Source of the DNA: Syngnathus acus | Taxonomy: Eukaryota > Chordata > Actinopteri > Syngnathiformes > Syngnathidae | Assembly (NCBI RefSeq): GCF_901709675.1 | Contig: NC_051103.1 | Location: forward strand, 5,875,501-5,939,500 | Direction of reading: 5' to 3' | Length of the DNA stretch: 64,000 bases | Shown here: positions 1 through 11,927 of the stretch, one piece after another | Position numbering within the stretch: position 1 is the first letter of the stretch | Layout: the number at the start of each line of letters is the position of its first letter | Position numbers and translations under genes: made by a program | Notes under the pieces: generated by a model | The model's database searches: none | Told to the model about the DNA's origin: nothing | Seen by the model: the letters and a program-made list of their open reading frames with translations, nothing else

Positions 1-3000
1 GTTGCGGATGATGAAGTAGAGCTGGATGGGAGGGTGGAAGGGGCACGTCCACATGTGGCGCTCCTTGGTCGTCTGGAAGCCCGCCAGAACACACCCAAAT
101 CAGTCAACGCCGTATGGTTTTCAATTTGTGGATTTATAATTTTAAAACCTACCTATAGAACGTCATAATCAATCTCTATGCTCAAACTGTTCGCACATGA
201 GGCTGGTAGACCGACCTTCGCCTTGCCATTGACGAGCGACGCCAGATTCCCGGGATAGTCGGCGTTCCTGATGTCGAGGTCGTGCGGCGACACGTACAGC
301 CTCTTGTTGCCGGGCCCGAAAAACTGCAGCTCGGTCAGGCCCACCTGCAACTCGTGGCCCCAGTTGGACAGGAGCTCCATCGTGACGTACACGGCAGGGA
401 GGACGTCGGACGAGCGTCTCGGCTGCTGTGACAACACGTGCAAAGGTGGTGTCAAGGACTCCTGACTCAGCGTGATTCAAAAAGGAGGTTTGGGAACTCA
501 CCGGCGGTTTGCTGCAGTCTGTTTTGACACCCTGAGGTATGCTGAAGGTGGGTGCACTTTCCAGCTCCTCCAAGGCCTTGAGCAGTCTGTGCTGCTCCCT
601 GAAACACAACATGGCAATCTGCTGCTTCCTTCTCTCTCAAATCATCGTCATGGTGCTCAGGAGGGAAAATAAAACACTTTTTGATTCACGTGGTTTCTAT
701 AAATAGCACACTTTTACGCTTTCAACCTTTTTTTTCCTCGGTTTTTCAAGTGGCATGGCATTTAGGAGCTTTACTAGTTAGCATCTCAACTTGCTCTTGG
801 GACTCTGTGGGGTTTCTTGCAAAAATGTACCCCCCCGCCCCACCAACCTGGAGCCCATGAGTGTGATTCTCTGCATGGCCACATTGACACTGCTCTCTTC
901 TTTGTTGCTGCTGTTACGATGCACTAAGCCGTTCATCATTTGCTGCCCTCTGCCCTGGATCAAGTGAAGCGGAATGAGACACACACACACACACGCAAAG
1001 CTTTTGGGTTAGTTGCCAGCCAAATCTGTCACTGGATTAAAATCATCAACATGCGTAAAGTGACTAGTATACAGTGAGAATGAGTACAAGGTCGTGAACG
1101 GGGGTGGGGGTGCGTATGGGGCAATGCTGACCATGTTGCGAGAGAAAAGATCGGGACTCGTGTTTTCTCTCTGGATGGCCTCGCACACCCCACTGGCGAC
1201 CTCGTCCGGGTCTTGCTCGTCGGTGAAAGCCCTCCTGGCTGTTGAGAGGGGCCTCTCAGCTTGACTTCCTGCCCCTTAAAACACACATGTACATTTGGGT
1301 TTAACAGTGAAACCTTGAGATATAAATTGAATTTGGTGTGTCAACTTGACTTACTCGGACTCCCCCAGCTGTCTTTCGAAGGCGGCATGTCTAACGTTTT
1401 GCTCTTGACCAGCATCGGCTTGATGGGTATGAAGGCGTCACTGTTTTCCTTCCGCTTTGCAGACAATGAACGCTCAAGTTTACGACCTGGGGGGAAAAAA
1501 AAAAAAAAAAACAGGGAGAGAAAAGAATTTCAAGCTTGGTTGAAAGTCTCCAAAATGTATGTAATTAGTGGTGGTGGCCCATGTAACTTCAGTTAATAGA
1601 TTTCAAATGTAATATTCCTAATTCGTCCTGCATGACATCACCATTTTTTGTTGCTCTGATTGGCTGCTGGGAGCAAAACTGCGTGAGGCCCACCTGTAGG
1701 TGCCGGTCCAAAGTCGAGGACAATGAGGTTTGCCGGGTCAAAGTGGCGATGTGTGCTGCCGGGCCGAGGATTGGAGGAAGACTTGGAGGACGACACGGCA
1801 AGTCCCAGTTCATCGAGACTCTCGGTGCTTTCGTCGCGCTCGATTTGCTCCTCCACCCACTCCTCGTCGGACTCCTCGCCCGCTGAGCCGCGGCTGCTCC
1901 GCCGCATGCTGTTCTCCAGGCTGCGCCTCAAAACCTAAATACAAGGGATTTTGGTTTTCATCAAGTATTCAAGTACAGATGGTCTACTTCAGCATATCTG
2001 TACACCGACCTTTACTTCCTCGAGATTGAGAAGCACTTTTTCGCCGTGCTCCTGGCTGGCTTGTCCTGCTTGGTTGTGTGTCCCGGAGGTGAAGGAGTGT
2101 GAAAGCGCACAGCTGTCCCTCGGGGAGCAGAGAGCGCGAGGTGAGCGTGGGCTGGAGCTCTGCGCGAGTGCCGTGGATTGGATTTGAAAAAGTGAGGGGG
2201 GGTAAGGGGGACAACAGAGATGGAGATCCGCTAAATCGTACAGACAGCTGCAGCTGACACATTGCCCCTCCCCGTAAAAAAAAAAAAAAAAAAATGGTGG
2301 ACATCATACCTCCATATCTACACTTTCATAAGTCTCAAAATCATCAGGGTAGCATTTTGCTGAGCATATCTTCAAGCTCGGTCCGTTCTCTGTCCGTATT
2401 ATGATTGTCTTCTCCTGCGTGGACATTGAAAAAAAATCGGGGTTGGATTTCAAAACATAAGGATCAACAGTGCAGATAAATGTCAGGCGTGTACCTGTGT
2501 CCATTCTTTCCTCTGGACTTTTCCGGGGGCGGTGTGGCTTCTCTTCTTGTGACCGGGCTCCAAATCTTCACTTAGCTGGTGGGCGCTTCGACAGACATCT
2601 GCTGATGAGTCACAGCACGAGAAAGGGAACATGAAGAGCGTGCGGCGCAGATGGAACTCTGCAATTACGCATGCAGATGGTCCGCTGCACATACGAGGGG
2701 GCATGGAAAAGCTGCTGCCGGCTATAACTGTCACTATCATTTATTCAGTGTACGCCGGGCACGTGATTGCGCCACGCTAACTGGATGGAAAATGTATAGT
2801 CATAAAGACTATGAATGATGATTACATAATATGATAACCTAATCTAAATAATTACTTAAAAACTAACGGTTGGGAAAAAAAAAAAGAAATGGAACTGCCT
2901 GTGCCTAACATGTACTGTATTAAATTTAAAAAAATCGCAGAATTTGAACATTTAATTCGGCCATTCTGTTGAGTAGCACTAGAGGGAGCCCATGTACCAC

Positions 3001-4142
3001 TCATACTGCACGTTAATTATTAATTACTTTAACTCATTAAAACATTTTATAGAGTCTGTGAACATGCACGTGCCTCTAAAGGGCCAGGTGGAATGGCGTG
3101 AGTGTCTACTTGTGAGCTGTGGCTGACAGCAGCTTCAGCATTAGTGTGTTTACTGCTCTCCCGGTGCTACAAATGGCTGTAAAGTGCTTTGGCGACTGAG
3201 GTTCTCCTTTCCCACATGTGAGGGCATTACAGAAATCAGTCACGCCTGTTTTGATACGTTTTTGTTTGAGCAGAAACTACAAACCTGCTGTACATGGAGT
3301 CCTCCAAACAGGCGTGGAGGCGCCGGGCTTGTGGTTGGGGTTTTTGTGCTGCTTCTTGCAGGACTCGGCATTGGCTCCGTTGAAGTAAATAGAAAAGCCT
3401 TGCTCTAGTCTTTCCAGTTCAATCTCTCTGGAGCATTTGGCTTTGAGGCGGTTCAGGATCCTGTGGAACACAATAGAACTTTCCATACCACCACTATGAA
3501 ATAAAATGAGGAATGATTTTAAAAAATACTTCTGATGCAAACTTTCTCAAAACAAAGGGCCAATCATTGTTTTTGCAGTTCTAATCAAAAACCGAAAGTC
3601 ACGGAGGAGTTAAGCATCATCACGGTGAAATTCAATGCGCGTCTCCTTGACACTTCACCTGTTTTTGTGCTGTAGCTCGATTAAATATTCATCGGCGCTC
3701 TCGTCCGCAGCGGCAGTGAGCTTCCTTCCTTGGCATGCTTCAGTCTCCTTTAAGTGCACACACAATGCAAACATGGCAGGAAGGCTGACATCAGTTGTTG
3801 CACACACTTAACAGATAACATTGCATTTTTATGCTGCCAAAAACCTATTTTAAAATGTTATTGTGAGGAGCAGCCATTTATACTCGTGCACCACTATGCA
3901 GCATTAGAAGGAAAGAAAATCCCAAGACCCTTACTTGTGATTTACTACAGGCTACTGCATCTGTCAAAGGGCAGGGAGAAGACAAGCAAAGGAAGGAAGA
4001 GGAACATAGAACAGTGGTTAAATGCCAGCAGTTCAGACAGCAAGGGAAAGTGTTGCATAAATAAATCTGTGACAGGCTGCGAATTTGGCTCGATGAGACA
4101 CTGTACCGAGGGAACGTGGCCTACCTCGTTTTTATAATCCAT
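1..4142 (-). CDS. katnip: Katanin-interacting protein, N-terminal part (13 exons, truncated by window edge)
   Basis: Thirteen exons read in one continuous frame on the minus strand: 4142-4125 (ATG), 3747-3659, 3460-3285, 2598-2495, 2414-2310, 2159-2010, 1934-1694, 1486-1355, 1268-1132, 954-848, 631-502, 425-216 and 72-1. Together they give about 557 codons, with GT-AG borders and matching phases throughout. Recognisable parts are the early DEYLIELQHKNR and LERLEQGFSIYFNGAN segments, a serine/acid-rich middle (GEESDEEWVEEQIERDES), and the start of the DUF4457 beta-sandwich near the left edge (LLSNWGHELQVGLTELQFFG, then the HMWTCPF segment). KATNIP (KIAA0556) is a cilium-base, microtubule-associated protein that binds katanin subunits; loss causes a Joubert-type ciliopathy in people. 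The C-terminal DUF4457 copies lie outside the window. The acceptors at 631 and 2159 are the least certain borders. Confidence 0.9.
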
Positions 4143-5018
4143 AGTGCAGCGGCGGACAGTCGAGAAGATGCTGTGTCCACATAACCTCGTGGTGCGTTTC
4201 GGCGCCGTCGGAAAAAGCAAACCGTCCCGTCTAACCTTGGTTACACCACGAGGGGAGACCTCCACTTTCCCGGGGGTTGCATTCAGCGCATGTTGACGTT
4301 AATGGGAAGCTGCAGTGGGGAAACTTTTAATTTAGGCATTTTTTGAAAGGTGACTTTCAGCACGATTAAAGAATTTCCGTGTTTCACTGAACACAACTAC
4401 GATGTGTCATTATACAGACGCCTTTATTATAGGCCTATGTGATGATCACAGTACGTGTTCTCTTTGTTGAAGTAAGTTTAGACTGAAAAACATTACATTT
4501 TGCTGCATGACATTTTACACTTTATAAATGCATCCTGAACAAAACCATTCGTTGTTAAAACACACCTTTTTCATTGGTTTCCAGGTTGCATCTATTTTCA
4601 ACCCGAGTCGAGCATTCTTCAGATTTTTTTTTCTTCCCTGCCTAGCAACAGCACACAAACATCTGCTAACAACACAATAGTGGCTAAATTGTGATATTAA
4701 ATGACGTTACGCTGAAACGGACACATCTGAGTAATACGTAACTAGCAAGCTTAACTGCCCCTGTCAATAAAAGCGGCACAGCCAAATCGTAAACAGCGAC
4801 ACACACTAAACACGCGGAGGTTGACAGTACGATTAATTAACCTATAAAAGAACAGGGAGTATCAAAACCGACACACTCGGCAATGTAAATAAGTTAGCAC
4901 ATCATGCTAACAATGTACTGAGATACTAGCCGCTAGGGCTCACCGAATGAAAACCGAATGCCTTCCGGATAAAATTCCTCAACATTTCAGACAAAATGTA
5001 GTTATAGGAACAACTTAC

Positions 5019-5160
5019 CGTCGAGGTGATAAAAAAATAAATAAAATACTAGCAGTTAGCTAAGTGCTTTTCCTCGTGCGTCCGCTATGTTGTGATGTCC
5101 AGTTACCAGGAGGCACTCGACCAATCAGGAGAGACGCATGCGTCAACGACACGCCCCCAA
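5019..5160 (-). promoter_or_regulatory. Probable katnip non-coding first exon and promoter
   Basis: A good minus-strand donor (CGACG|gtaagttg) ends an exon at 5019, and no other minus-strand gene starts nearby. A CCAAT box lies at about 5131-5135. The inferred 5'UTR exon would be spliced to the exon carrying the katnip ATG at 4142. The intervening 4143-5018 holds no coding signal that I can see. The transcription start is not defined by the sequence. Confidence 0.45.
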
Positions 5161-5199
5161 AAGCCATCAAATCAAAACACACGCCCAGCGTCAATAGTC

Positions 5200-6663
5200 A
5201 GAAGTTGAACACTGTTTATTAATTAGAAACCAATACAGTTTATATAAACGAAGGGATCGACTGAGGTCTGAAATAAAACCGTTGTGGTTGTAAACTAAAC
5301 AGATCAGGTTATGGTCTCCCTCTTTCAGTACAATTGCAGACTCATTAACGCCAGAGTATGGAAAGCTGAAAATTGAGCAATGTCCTTGACTTCACCTGTA
5401 GGGTTGTTTAAAGTTGTGAATGAAAACAAAATCATTTTACTAGTGAGTACATGGTCCTTAATCTGGGGGGAAAATGCTCAAGCAGCTTTCCATACTCTAG
5501 TTTATTTATCTACTTTGTGAGGGGCTTCAATTGATTTATTGCGGCTGACAGACAGCATTGCAGTTTAGCGACATTACAGCAACCAGCATGCCATAGTTTT
5601 GTGCAATATTAGAACTTTGTGCACTCTTTGCGTGTTTGTGTACAGGCCATCAAACCCGAACCGCCTGGAGGTAAACAATATTCATCTTCCAAAAGCAACA
5701 GGGATCGAGCGAGCGTCTTCTTGACTGGAAACGGACGAGACTCGGGGTAACTTTAGCTCGTTTGGGATTTCAAGTAAAAGCCAGCGTCATTGTGTTTTGA
5801 CACACTTGGCCGCTTTGTGAAAGGAACGTTGAGGTGCGAGGGGTCAACGTGAAGCGCCGCAAAAATCGGGTGTCGGAAAATGTGGGTCTCTTACCACGGA
5901 AGCTGGATTTGCAGTGAGTGAAAACGTCAAAGGAATTCCGTCCGTATAGAAAATGCCCTTGGAAAATAATTGTAGCTTTGTTTGCCAAAAGTGGCCAAGG
6001 CAAGGCAAGTGCAACTAATCCGCCGTCACAGCACTGCAAGATAGAAGCAAATAAAACCCACATTAGACTAATCGGGATGAGCCTCACGTTTCCAAACATT
6101 ATTCGACGTTTCCCTTTTTTTTTTTTTCTCAAACACAAAACACGTCAGTAATCACCAGATTCAAATGACGGTGCCTTGAGATACAAATTAAAAGCAATTC
6201 TGCGACCATGCTTGGAAATCAAAATATTAGTCAATCTTTGCAGAGGATTAATTCAAATTTGGGTCAGCAAACAGCGCTCAAATTTGAAGTTTTTGCTCAC
6301 GTGCAAGCTAAAAATAAAAAAAAATAATCCCAATGTCGGCTCGTGTCTCAAGGCACCAATGTAACTTCTAAAACAGGAATGAGGGATAAATGTTATAGCT
6401 CTTTGCTTTTTTTTGTTTCTGAACAAAGCCTTCAACAGACACGGTGCAAGTAAAAAGGTCACTTAAAAAAAATGCAAGGGGAAGAAGAGCAATAACTTAA
6501 ATAGAAGTGCTTGAAATGTCAGTTCACAGAGCCCTTTCCAAAACCTAAAAAAAAACAAAAAAAAACTGCAAAACTGGAATCCCATCCCAAGAAAACTGCT
6601 CAGCTGTATGATGATACCAACATCCATCCGATGGTTGACTTCCAAGCCCAAGTTTCTCTCGGG
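5200..6663 (-). other. dcun1d3: Probable dcun1d3 3' untranslated region
   Basis: The stretch follows the dcun1d3 stop on the minus strand. It has no convincing open frame, contains several A/T homopolymers (for example near 6113-6130 and 6545-6565), and has a minus-strand AATAAA (plus-strand TTTATT, 5215-5220) just before the katnip promoter. That fits one long 3'UTR ending about 60 bases from the neighbouring gene's promoter. The ORFs in it are low complexity. Confidence 0.5.
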
Positions 6664-8270
6664 TCAGCGGCACCCCCACGTCTGTGATCCGCGGCCACCG
6701 CCCGTTTCAAGCCTGTCCGCGCTGAGCGGGCACTCGTCCTCGGTGAGCGCGCCCTCTCCGCCCGGCGCCGCCGCCCGTTCCTCCTCTCGTTTCCTGCGCT
6801 CCATCTCCCACTCAACAAAAGTGTCGAAGAGGCTGGGCCAGGCCTCGTCCTCGCTGTAGTTGCTCAGGTCGGGCCCGATGGCCTGCGTGAAGTTGAGGAA
6901 CATGTTCCACGTGTCCCGGGAGATGCCCCGGATGCCCGAGGGGTTCTCGGACAGGAAGTCCAGCCAGTGCTCCAAGATGGAGGGCATGTGCTGGGTGAAG
7001 ACCAGGCGCCACAGCGCGATGGCGATGTCACGCTGCAGCGAGCGCTGGCCCTCGTCGGCGTCCAGGCCGAACTGGAAGGTGAAGCGGTACAGGTCCTTGA
7101 AGTTCTCCTCGCCCTGAGCCTCCAGCAGCATGCAGGGGAAGCGGGAGCAGATGCCTTCGAGGGTGTCCGCCTGGATGGCCTTGCAGCCCTCCACAAACTC
7201 TTTCCTGACACCAGACACGGGACAAGAACTCAGTCAGTCAACACAAGGAACGCAACTAAACGCTTTTTTTACTGAAACAAAGAAACAAACAGAGGAAGTG
7301 TTTGGAATCTACAAGTCTACACACCCCTGTTTAAGTGGTAGCTTATGATGTGAGCAAAAGCATTTGAAGCATTACAGTCTGCTGACTGCCTTTTACGAAA
7401 TGTCTCTGGCATGAGAATTAAAACTCAAAGGGTAACAAATACAGCCTTGCTGTCCGTTTCCCAGAAATTGTGAAATGCACTTCCTTTTGAGCGGTCACTT
7501 TAGAAACAGACATTCGAGTCGGCGATTCATTTTGATGACATTTTTTCTTCTTGCTTTTACTGCAAATGTGAATGACTGCATTTGTGAAATCACTCTTTGT
7601 GCAATTCAAAGAAAATGTACATATTAACGTGCATAAGTATCAGTAAACATGTTGATGTGTGTGTTATCTTGAGGATTTGGTTACGCAAGAGCCAAGCTTA
7701 AAATCATGACTCAAGCGGAAGGCTATTCTATTCAGATGAAGCCCACACCGACATTGGCAGGATACATTTCCTGAGTTACCGTAAAACAAAACGCCAGCGA
7801 GCTCGACCCCCCCCCAACCACAAAGCGCCATCTCACCTTGTAAACTTGCACATGGTGGCCGCTTGGAACTTCCAGGCGAGAACCAGCACGCGAAACTCGG
7901 CCGGGTCCACGCACAGGTCGTTGCAGAAGCGCTCCATGCCTTCCTCCAAGATGGCGTCCTCTTGCTCGTCCTTGTAGCACAAGAAGAGCTCCTCAATGTG
8001 CTTAACGGACAGCCCGTCCCCTTCTAGACTGTCCTCCTTGCGCGGTTCTCCCATCAAGGCCGAGATAATGGGCGTCTCCACGGAAACCTCCGGGGCCTTG
8101 GTGCCATTGGGGAGCTCGCCGCCGGGTTTGCCGCCAGCCTCCTCCTTGTTGGCTCCGGCGCTACCCATGCAGCTGCTTTTCTTGTGCGACTTGGAGCCGC
8201 TCTCCTTGTCGCCACTCTTGCTGCCGAGCGAGGACGTCGGGTTCTTGCACTTGGTGATGCACTGGCCCAT
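6664..8270 (-). CDS. dcun1d3: DCN1-like protein 3 (cullin neddylation co-E3)
   Basis: There are two coding exons, 8270-7837 and 7204-6664, joined in phase as CKFT-R-KEF, giving 324 residues. The protein starts MGQCITKCKNP: glycine 2 with cysteines 4 and 8 is the N-myristoylation/palmitoylation signal that places DCUN1D3 at membranes. After a variable linker comes the potentiating-neddylation (PONY) domain, from EELFLCYKDEQEDAILEEGMERF to the conserved NYSEDEAWPSLFDTFVEWEMERRKRE. The family acts as a scaffold co-E3 that promotes NEDD8 transfer from UBE2M/UBE2F to cullins; DCUN1D3 can also sequester cullins at the plasma membrane. The C-tail after WEMERRKRE is longer and more Gly/Ala/Glu-rich than I recall for mammals. 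The gene is head-to-head with lyrm1. Confidence 0.95.
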
Positions 8271-9388
8271 GTCTTTCTGCCGGCTCGCCCGTCTCTCGAA
8301 CCTCCTCCACCCTTCAGTCCCCGTCCGAACCGCCTAGACACCTCTGCTCTGGCCCATCCGGATGTCTCAACATGCCCTCAAACCTTCAACGATATTAAAA
8401 TGTATTTCACACAAATATTTTCCACCTCAATATATTAACTCGAGTACATCAATCCCTCTCGTGACAGCCCTATTAGCAATACCTGTGCCAAATATACCAC
8501 GATCCAGTTCTTGTACTGCCAGTTGTCAAACCCTGAAAGACAAAAACAGCATGTTCATTACATCAGTGTGAAAGAAAACATGCAAATGAACACAACGGTT
8601 TGATCGTAGCTTACTTACAGACAATCCATCACACTGCATTGGCCACAAATCACAGTCGCTCTTCTCTATGCTTCCCCATCATTGTGACCTTGATGTCCGT
8701 GTCAGAAAGACAACCTAATGTCATAAACAAAAACATAAGAACCCGTATAGACTTTCCAGCTACTCAAAAATCCCATACGCATTTGAACAAGATTATACTA
8801 AGCTAATATTACACAGTTTGGTTTTGGAAGCTACACAGATACACTTGCATTGCTCTGGGCATGTACAGATATCTCCCCCCCTGAGTGCACTGATCACAAC
8901 GCCACTCAACACGTTTTTGCCATAAAAAAAAACCCTGATATATTTATTATGATTTAATAATCACCCTGTAAATTAAATAAAAAGTTCAGCATAATGCAAC
9001 AGAAAAATAAGTTACAACTTACAAGGTCATTTTCTATTCTCGCTGCAAGTTGTTTTGCCTCAGGCGCTGTTTTTTTTGTAAAATCAGGAACAAAAATAAC
9101 TTTTGTACTATACTGCTTGTAGATATAAATGTGCATTTATTTAAGAAATTGGGTTTTTTGTTGTGCAGAAATTACCTAGCAACAAAGCGATACAGTTTCA
9201 GTTTGCCAGACACAGCGTAGCATTTTGAACAGTTTGTGTTTGTAAACAAGCAGTTTGCAAATAATATCAAGTACAGACGTAAACTATCCAGCGACCAATT
9301 GGGGCCCGAACGATTTTGCCTCGGTAGACTAAAAGTTAGCTATCGGCTAAGCTAAGTCTGTCGATTAAGACAGTGTCACAAACTTACC
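8271..9388 (-). other. dcun1d3 5' intron/leader with no visible gene
   Basis: This lies between the dcun1d3 ATG exon and an upstream non-coding exon whose donor (CAGAAAAG|gtaagttt) is at 9388 on the minus strand. Only short, low-complexity open frames occur. I see no other gene. Confidence 0.5.
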
Positions 9389-10184
9389 TTTTCTGAAGTT
9401 CCAATGGTGTGGAATCGGAAAAACATCCCACCCGTTAGATACCCGTGATAATAAAAACGATAACAAATTGGCCGATACGACCAGAAAAGAAGTGGAAGTC
9501 GTGACAAACTCGTCGCGTTAACTCAACATTAGCTCGCCTAGCTAGCAAGCAGCTAAAAAAGAACTTATAAAATGTAGCCCGCTCGTGAAAAACAGAGCCA
9601 AGTTAAACGTTTAACGTTTCAGACGTGTCATTCTATTTGCACGAAAAGTACAGTTGGGACATCGAAGGGAGTTGAGAGACTCCAACGAAATTTACGGTAG
9701 ACAATTTCTTTGTGCTTCCCCCTTTTGGAGGAGCTTCTTTACGGGCATTTCAATGCATCACTTCCTCCCTGATCCAAGTGGCTGAAACAGCTGATCTTCA
9801 CCCCAGCGCCAATGACGATTATCCTTTAATTCTGTGAAACGACAACGATCGTAAATATGGAATTACACCCGTAATAAAATAATAAATAAAAAACGACGAT
9901 GGAACATCCAAGAGCGCCTTAAGAGATTATGTTGTGCCGTGGAATCTATCAAACATTATTTTACGCTTCGAATCTTTTGATAAAACGACAAATATTTACT
10001 CATATTTCCCCGAAATTTTCAGATGCGATTAATTTACGTAAACGGGTGCTTTAGTGCCCTCAACAGTTTTTTATGTTTGATAATTGAGGGACGACTATGA
10101 CGTCATTGCTACGCGACAGCAATTTGAGCCACCCAAACCAGGCAGCTTCACCTTACAAGGAGCACTCAAGATCACTTTTCAAAG
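9389..10184. promoter_or_regulatory. Divergent promoter region of dcun1d3 (-) and lyrm1 (+)
   Basis: The interval is bounded by two outward-facing donor sites of non-coding first exons: dcun1d3 at 9388 (minus) and lyrm1 at 10184 (TTTTCAAAG|gtaatcc, plus). The genes therefore start head-to-head within about 0.8 kb. No clear TATA box or CpG-rich core was identified by eye, and the start sites are not defined. Confidence 0.5.
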
Positions 10185-10802
10185 GTAATCCTATCATTTA
10201 TCGGTATTTAATTGTATTCTAAATTCTATTAAATTTAATTGTGAGTGCATCAGGAAAAAAAGTGTTAGCGTGTTCTGCTGTATGTTTCTGCGACGTCAAC
10301 AGCGAATTACTCGCTAGTGCATAATAAACAAAATTGAAACGTAACTTACAGAAAATAAGCAAAACGGAACATTTCCAAGGTTCTATATCAAAAGTAATAT
10401 ACAATAACATGTTTCACAATAACAATGTTTCACAACTCCCATCCACATATGCGCCTGATGTTATTAGTAGTCTTATAGCGACATCTAGTGTAAATTATCG
10501 GATTTGCAGGGTTTAAGGCAGACTAGTGTTAAAACGTTTTAGTAAATAATGTGATATCAGAGTTGTTACTCTCTGTAAAATTGGAACGTTTAATAAGAAA
10601 AGAATGAATTACAGTCACATATTTTACACCAAAGAAAAATGCCATAAAAAACTTTTCTACTGAAATATTGATGTGTGGTGGTAGTGGACAAACGTGTTCT
10701 GCCTGGCATAGATAGAAGGACAAAAATGATTTTTAGGACATTTGTCAATAACTCCCATTTTTATGCAGGTCCCTGTGACATTTCGTCCCAGTTTGAGTCC
10801 AG

Positions 10803-11425
10803 ATGACAGCCTCCACTCAGAGGACCGTGTTGTCGCTCTACATGCGGGTGTTTCGCGTTGCACGAACATGGCAAGCCCAAAGCGGAGTGGCAAGTGACAC
10901 GCTAGCTGAGAGAAATTATATCCTTCAGGAGGCACGCACGTTATTCAGACAGAACCAGCAGGTGAGAGCGTCCTGTGCGGCGTATGCATTGCAGTAGTCG
11001 TTGGGACAAATCGCTGATTGTTGTGTTTTGCACCTTTGCAGATGACCGATCAAGAAGCAATAAAGAAATGTATCAATGAATGTGAAGCGAGGATAGAAAT
11101 CGGTAAAAGGCATATTCACAGTTTGCACATTTTAGCTTCAATCAGTACTAAAGTGTATCTAATCCACAGTGCTTTGTTTTATCTCACAGGCCTACATTAC
11201 AGAATCCCATATCCAAGAGCTGTAAGTAAAGTTTTTTTTTTTTTTCCGTCTTCCTGCACTGATGCACATAACTGAACTTGTGATGGATTGTGTTTTCTTT
11301 CCACCTCGCAGACGTACCTGCCCCAAATGGGACTGGCCACTCAGAAGGGGAGGAAGCTGCGAGCACAGCAGCGCCTAAGAAAGCAGGCCAAGCCGATTTA
11401 TTTAGAGTCCCACAAGGAGACCTGA
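10803..11425 (+). CDS. lyrm1: LYR motif-containing protein 1
   Basis: Four coding exons, 10803-10961, 11042-11102, 11190-11221 and 11312-11425, splice in phase to 121 residues, against 122 in human LYRM1 as I recall it. A non-coding exon ends at 10184 and the ATG exon starts at about 10769. The family-defining stretch from [17 protein letters not shown] to [10 protein letters not shown] is clear, followed by the [13 protein letters not shown] segment that ends the family core. LYRM proteins are small mitochondrial helical-bundle proteins that bind acyl carrier protein and often assist respiratory-complex or Fe-S assembly; LYRM1's own role is poorly defined. Codon 14 is Met where the LYR tripeptide normally has Arg. 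A polyadenylation signal AATAAA is at 11652-11657. Confidence 0.93.
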
Positions 11426-11700
11426 CGCTCTACCCGAGCTACCGGAGAACCAAACTCTCGAGGGTGGCGTCACGAGCCCAACTCATGAGATCCATGTCTT
11501 ACTGGCACCCATGGACCCTGCATTAGTCATGATTAAGACACTTCCAGTCTTTTTGTTATTTCCTTCACTTGCTGTATTCACAGTGAATTTATTATTCTGG
11601 TTTTCAAAAGAGGACAATTGCAAATGTGTTATGTGTTATTTTATTACTTTTAATAAAGTTCATGTGAGGAACTAAATGTTGAATGACAGCAATTGTCAAG

Positions 11701-11882
11701 AACTGTTTTTATAAATATAAATACAAATATAAATATACACATACATGTAAAATTATTATATTATCTATATTATATTAATTATATTATTTTATATTACGCA
11801 ATATTTATTTTATTTATATATGTTTATTTTATATATATTTTTATTTTATTTTATTAGACTATTATATTGTATAATTTTATAA
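11701..11882. repeat. A/T-rich simple-sequence tract after lyrm1
   Basis: About 180 bases are made almost only of A and T, with repeated TATAAATA, TTATATTA and TTTTATTTTA words. It lies just downstream of the lyrm1 polyadenylation signal. It is low-complexity sequence with no coding potential. Confidence 0.8.
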
Positions 11883-11910
11883 TGGTTTAAGCATGTGCTT
11901 CATACTATAA

Positions 11911-11927
11911 CCACGAGAGGGCGACAG
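11911..11927 (+). promoter_or_regulatory. CTCF-like motif between lyrm1 and kcnj12
   Basis: The 17-mer CCACGAGAGGGCGACAG fits the CTCF core CCA(C/G)NAG(A/G)(G/T)GGC very well. It sits at the left border of the gene-free stretch leading to kcnj12. Matched by eye only; binding is inferred. Confidence 0.45.

Noticed and set aside
1998-2159. Alternative reading of a katnip exon ending RTSQPGARRKSASQ in another frame
   Set aside because: That frame leaves a phase conflict with the next exon (1934-1694). The frame ending EKVLLNLEEVK joins both neighbours in phase 0, so it was preferred.
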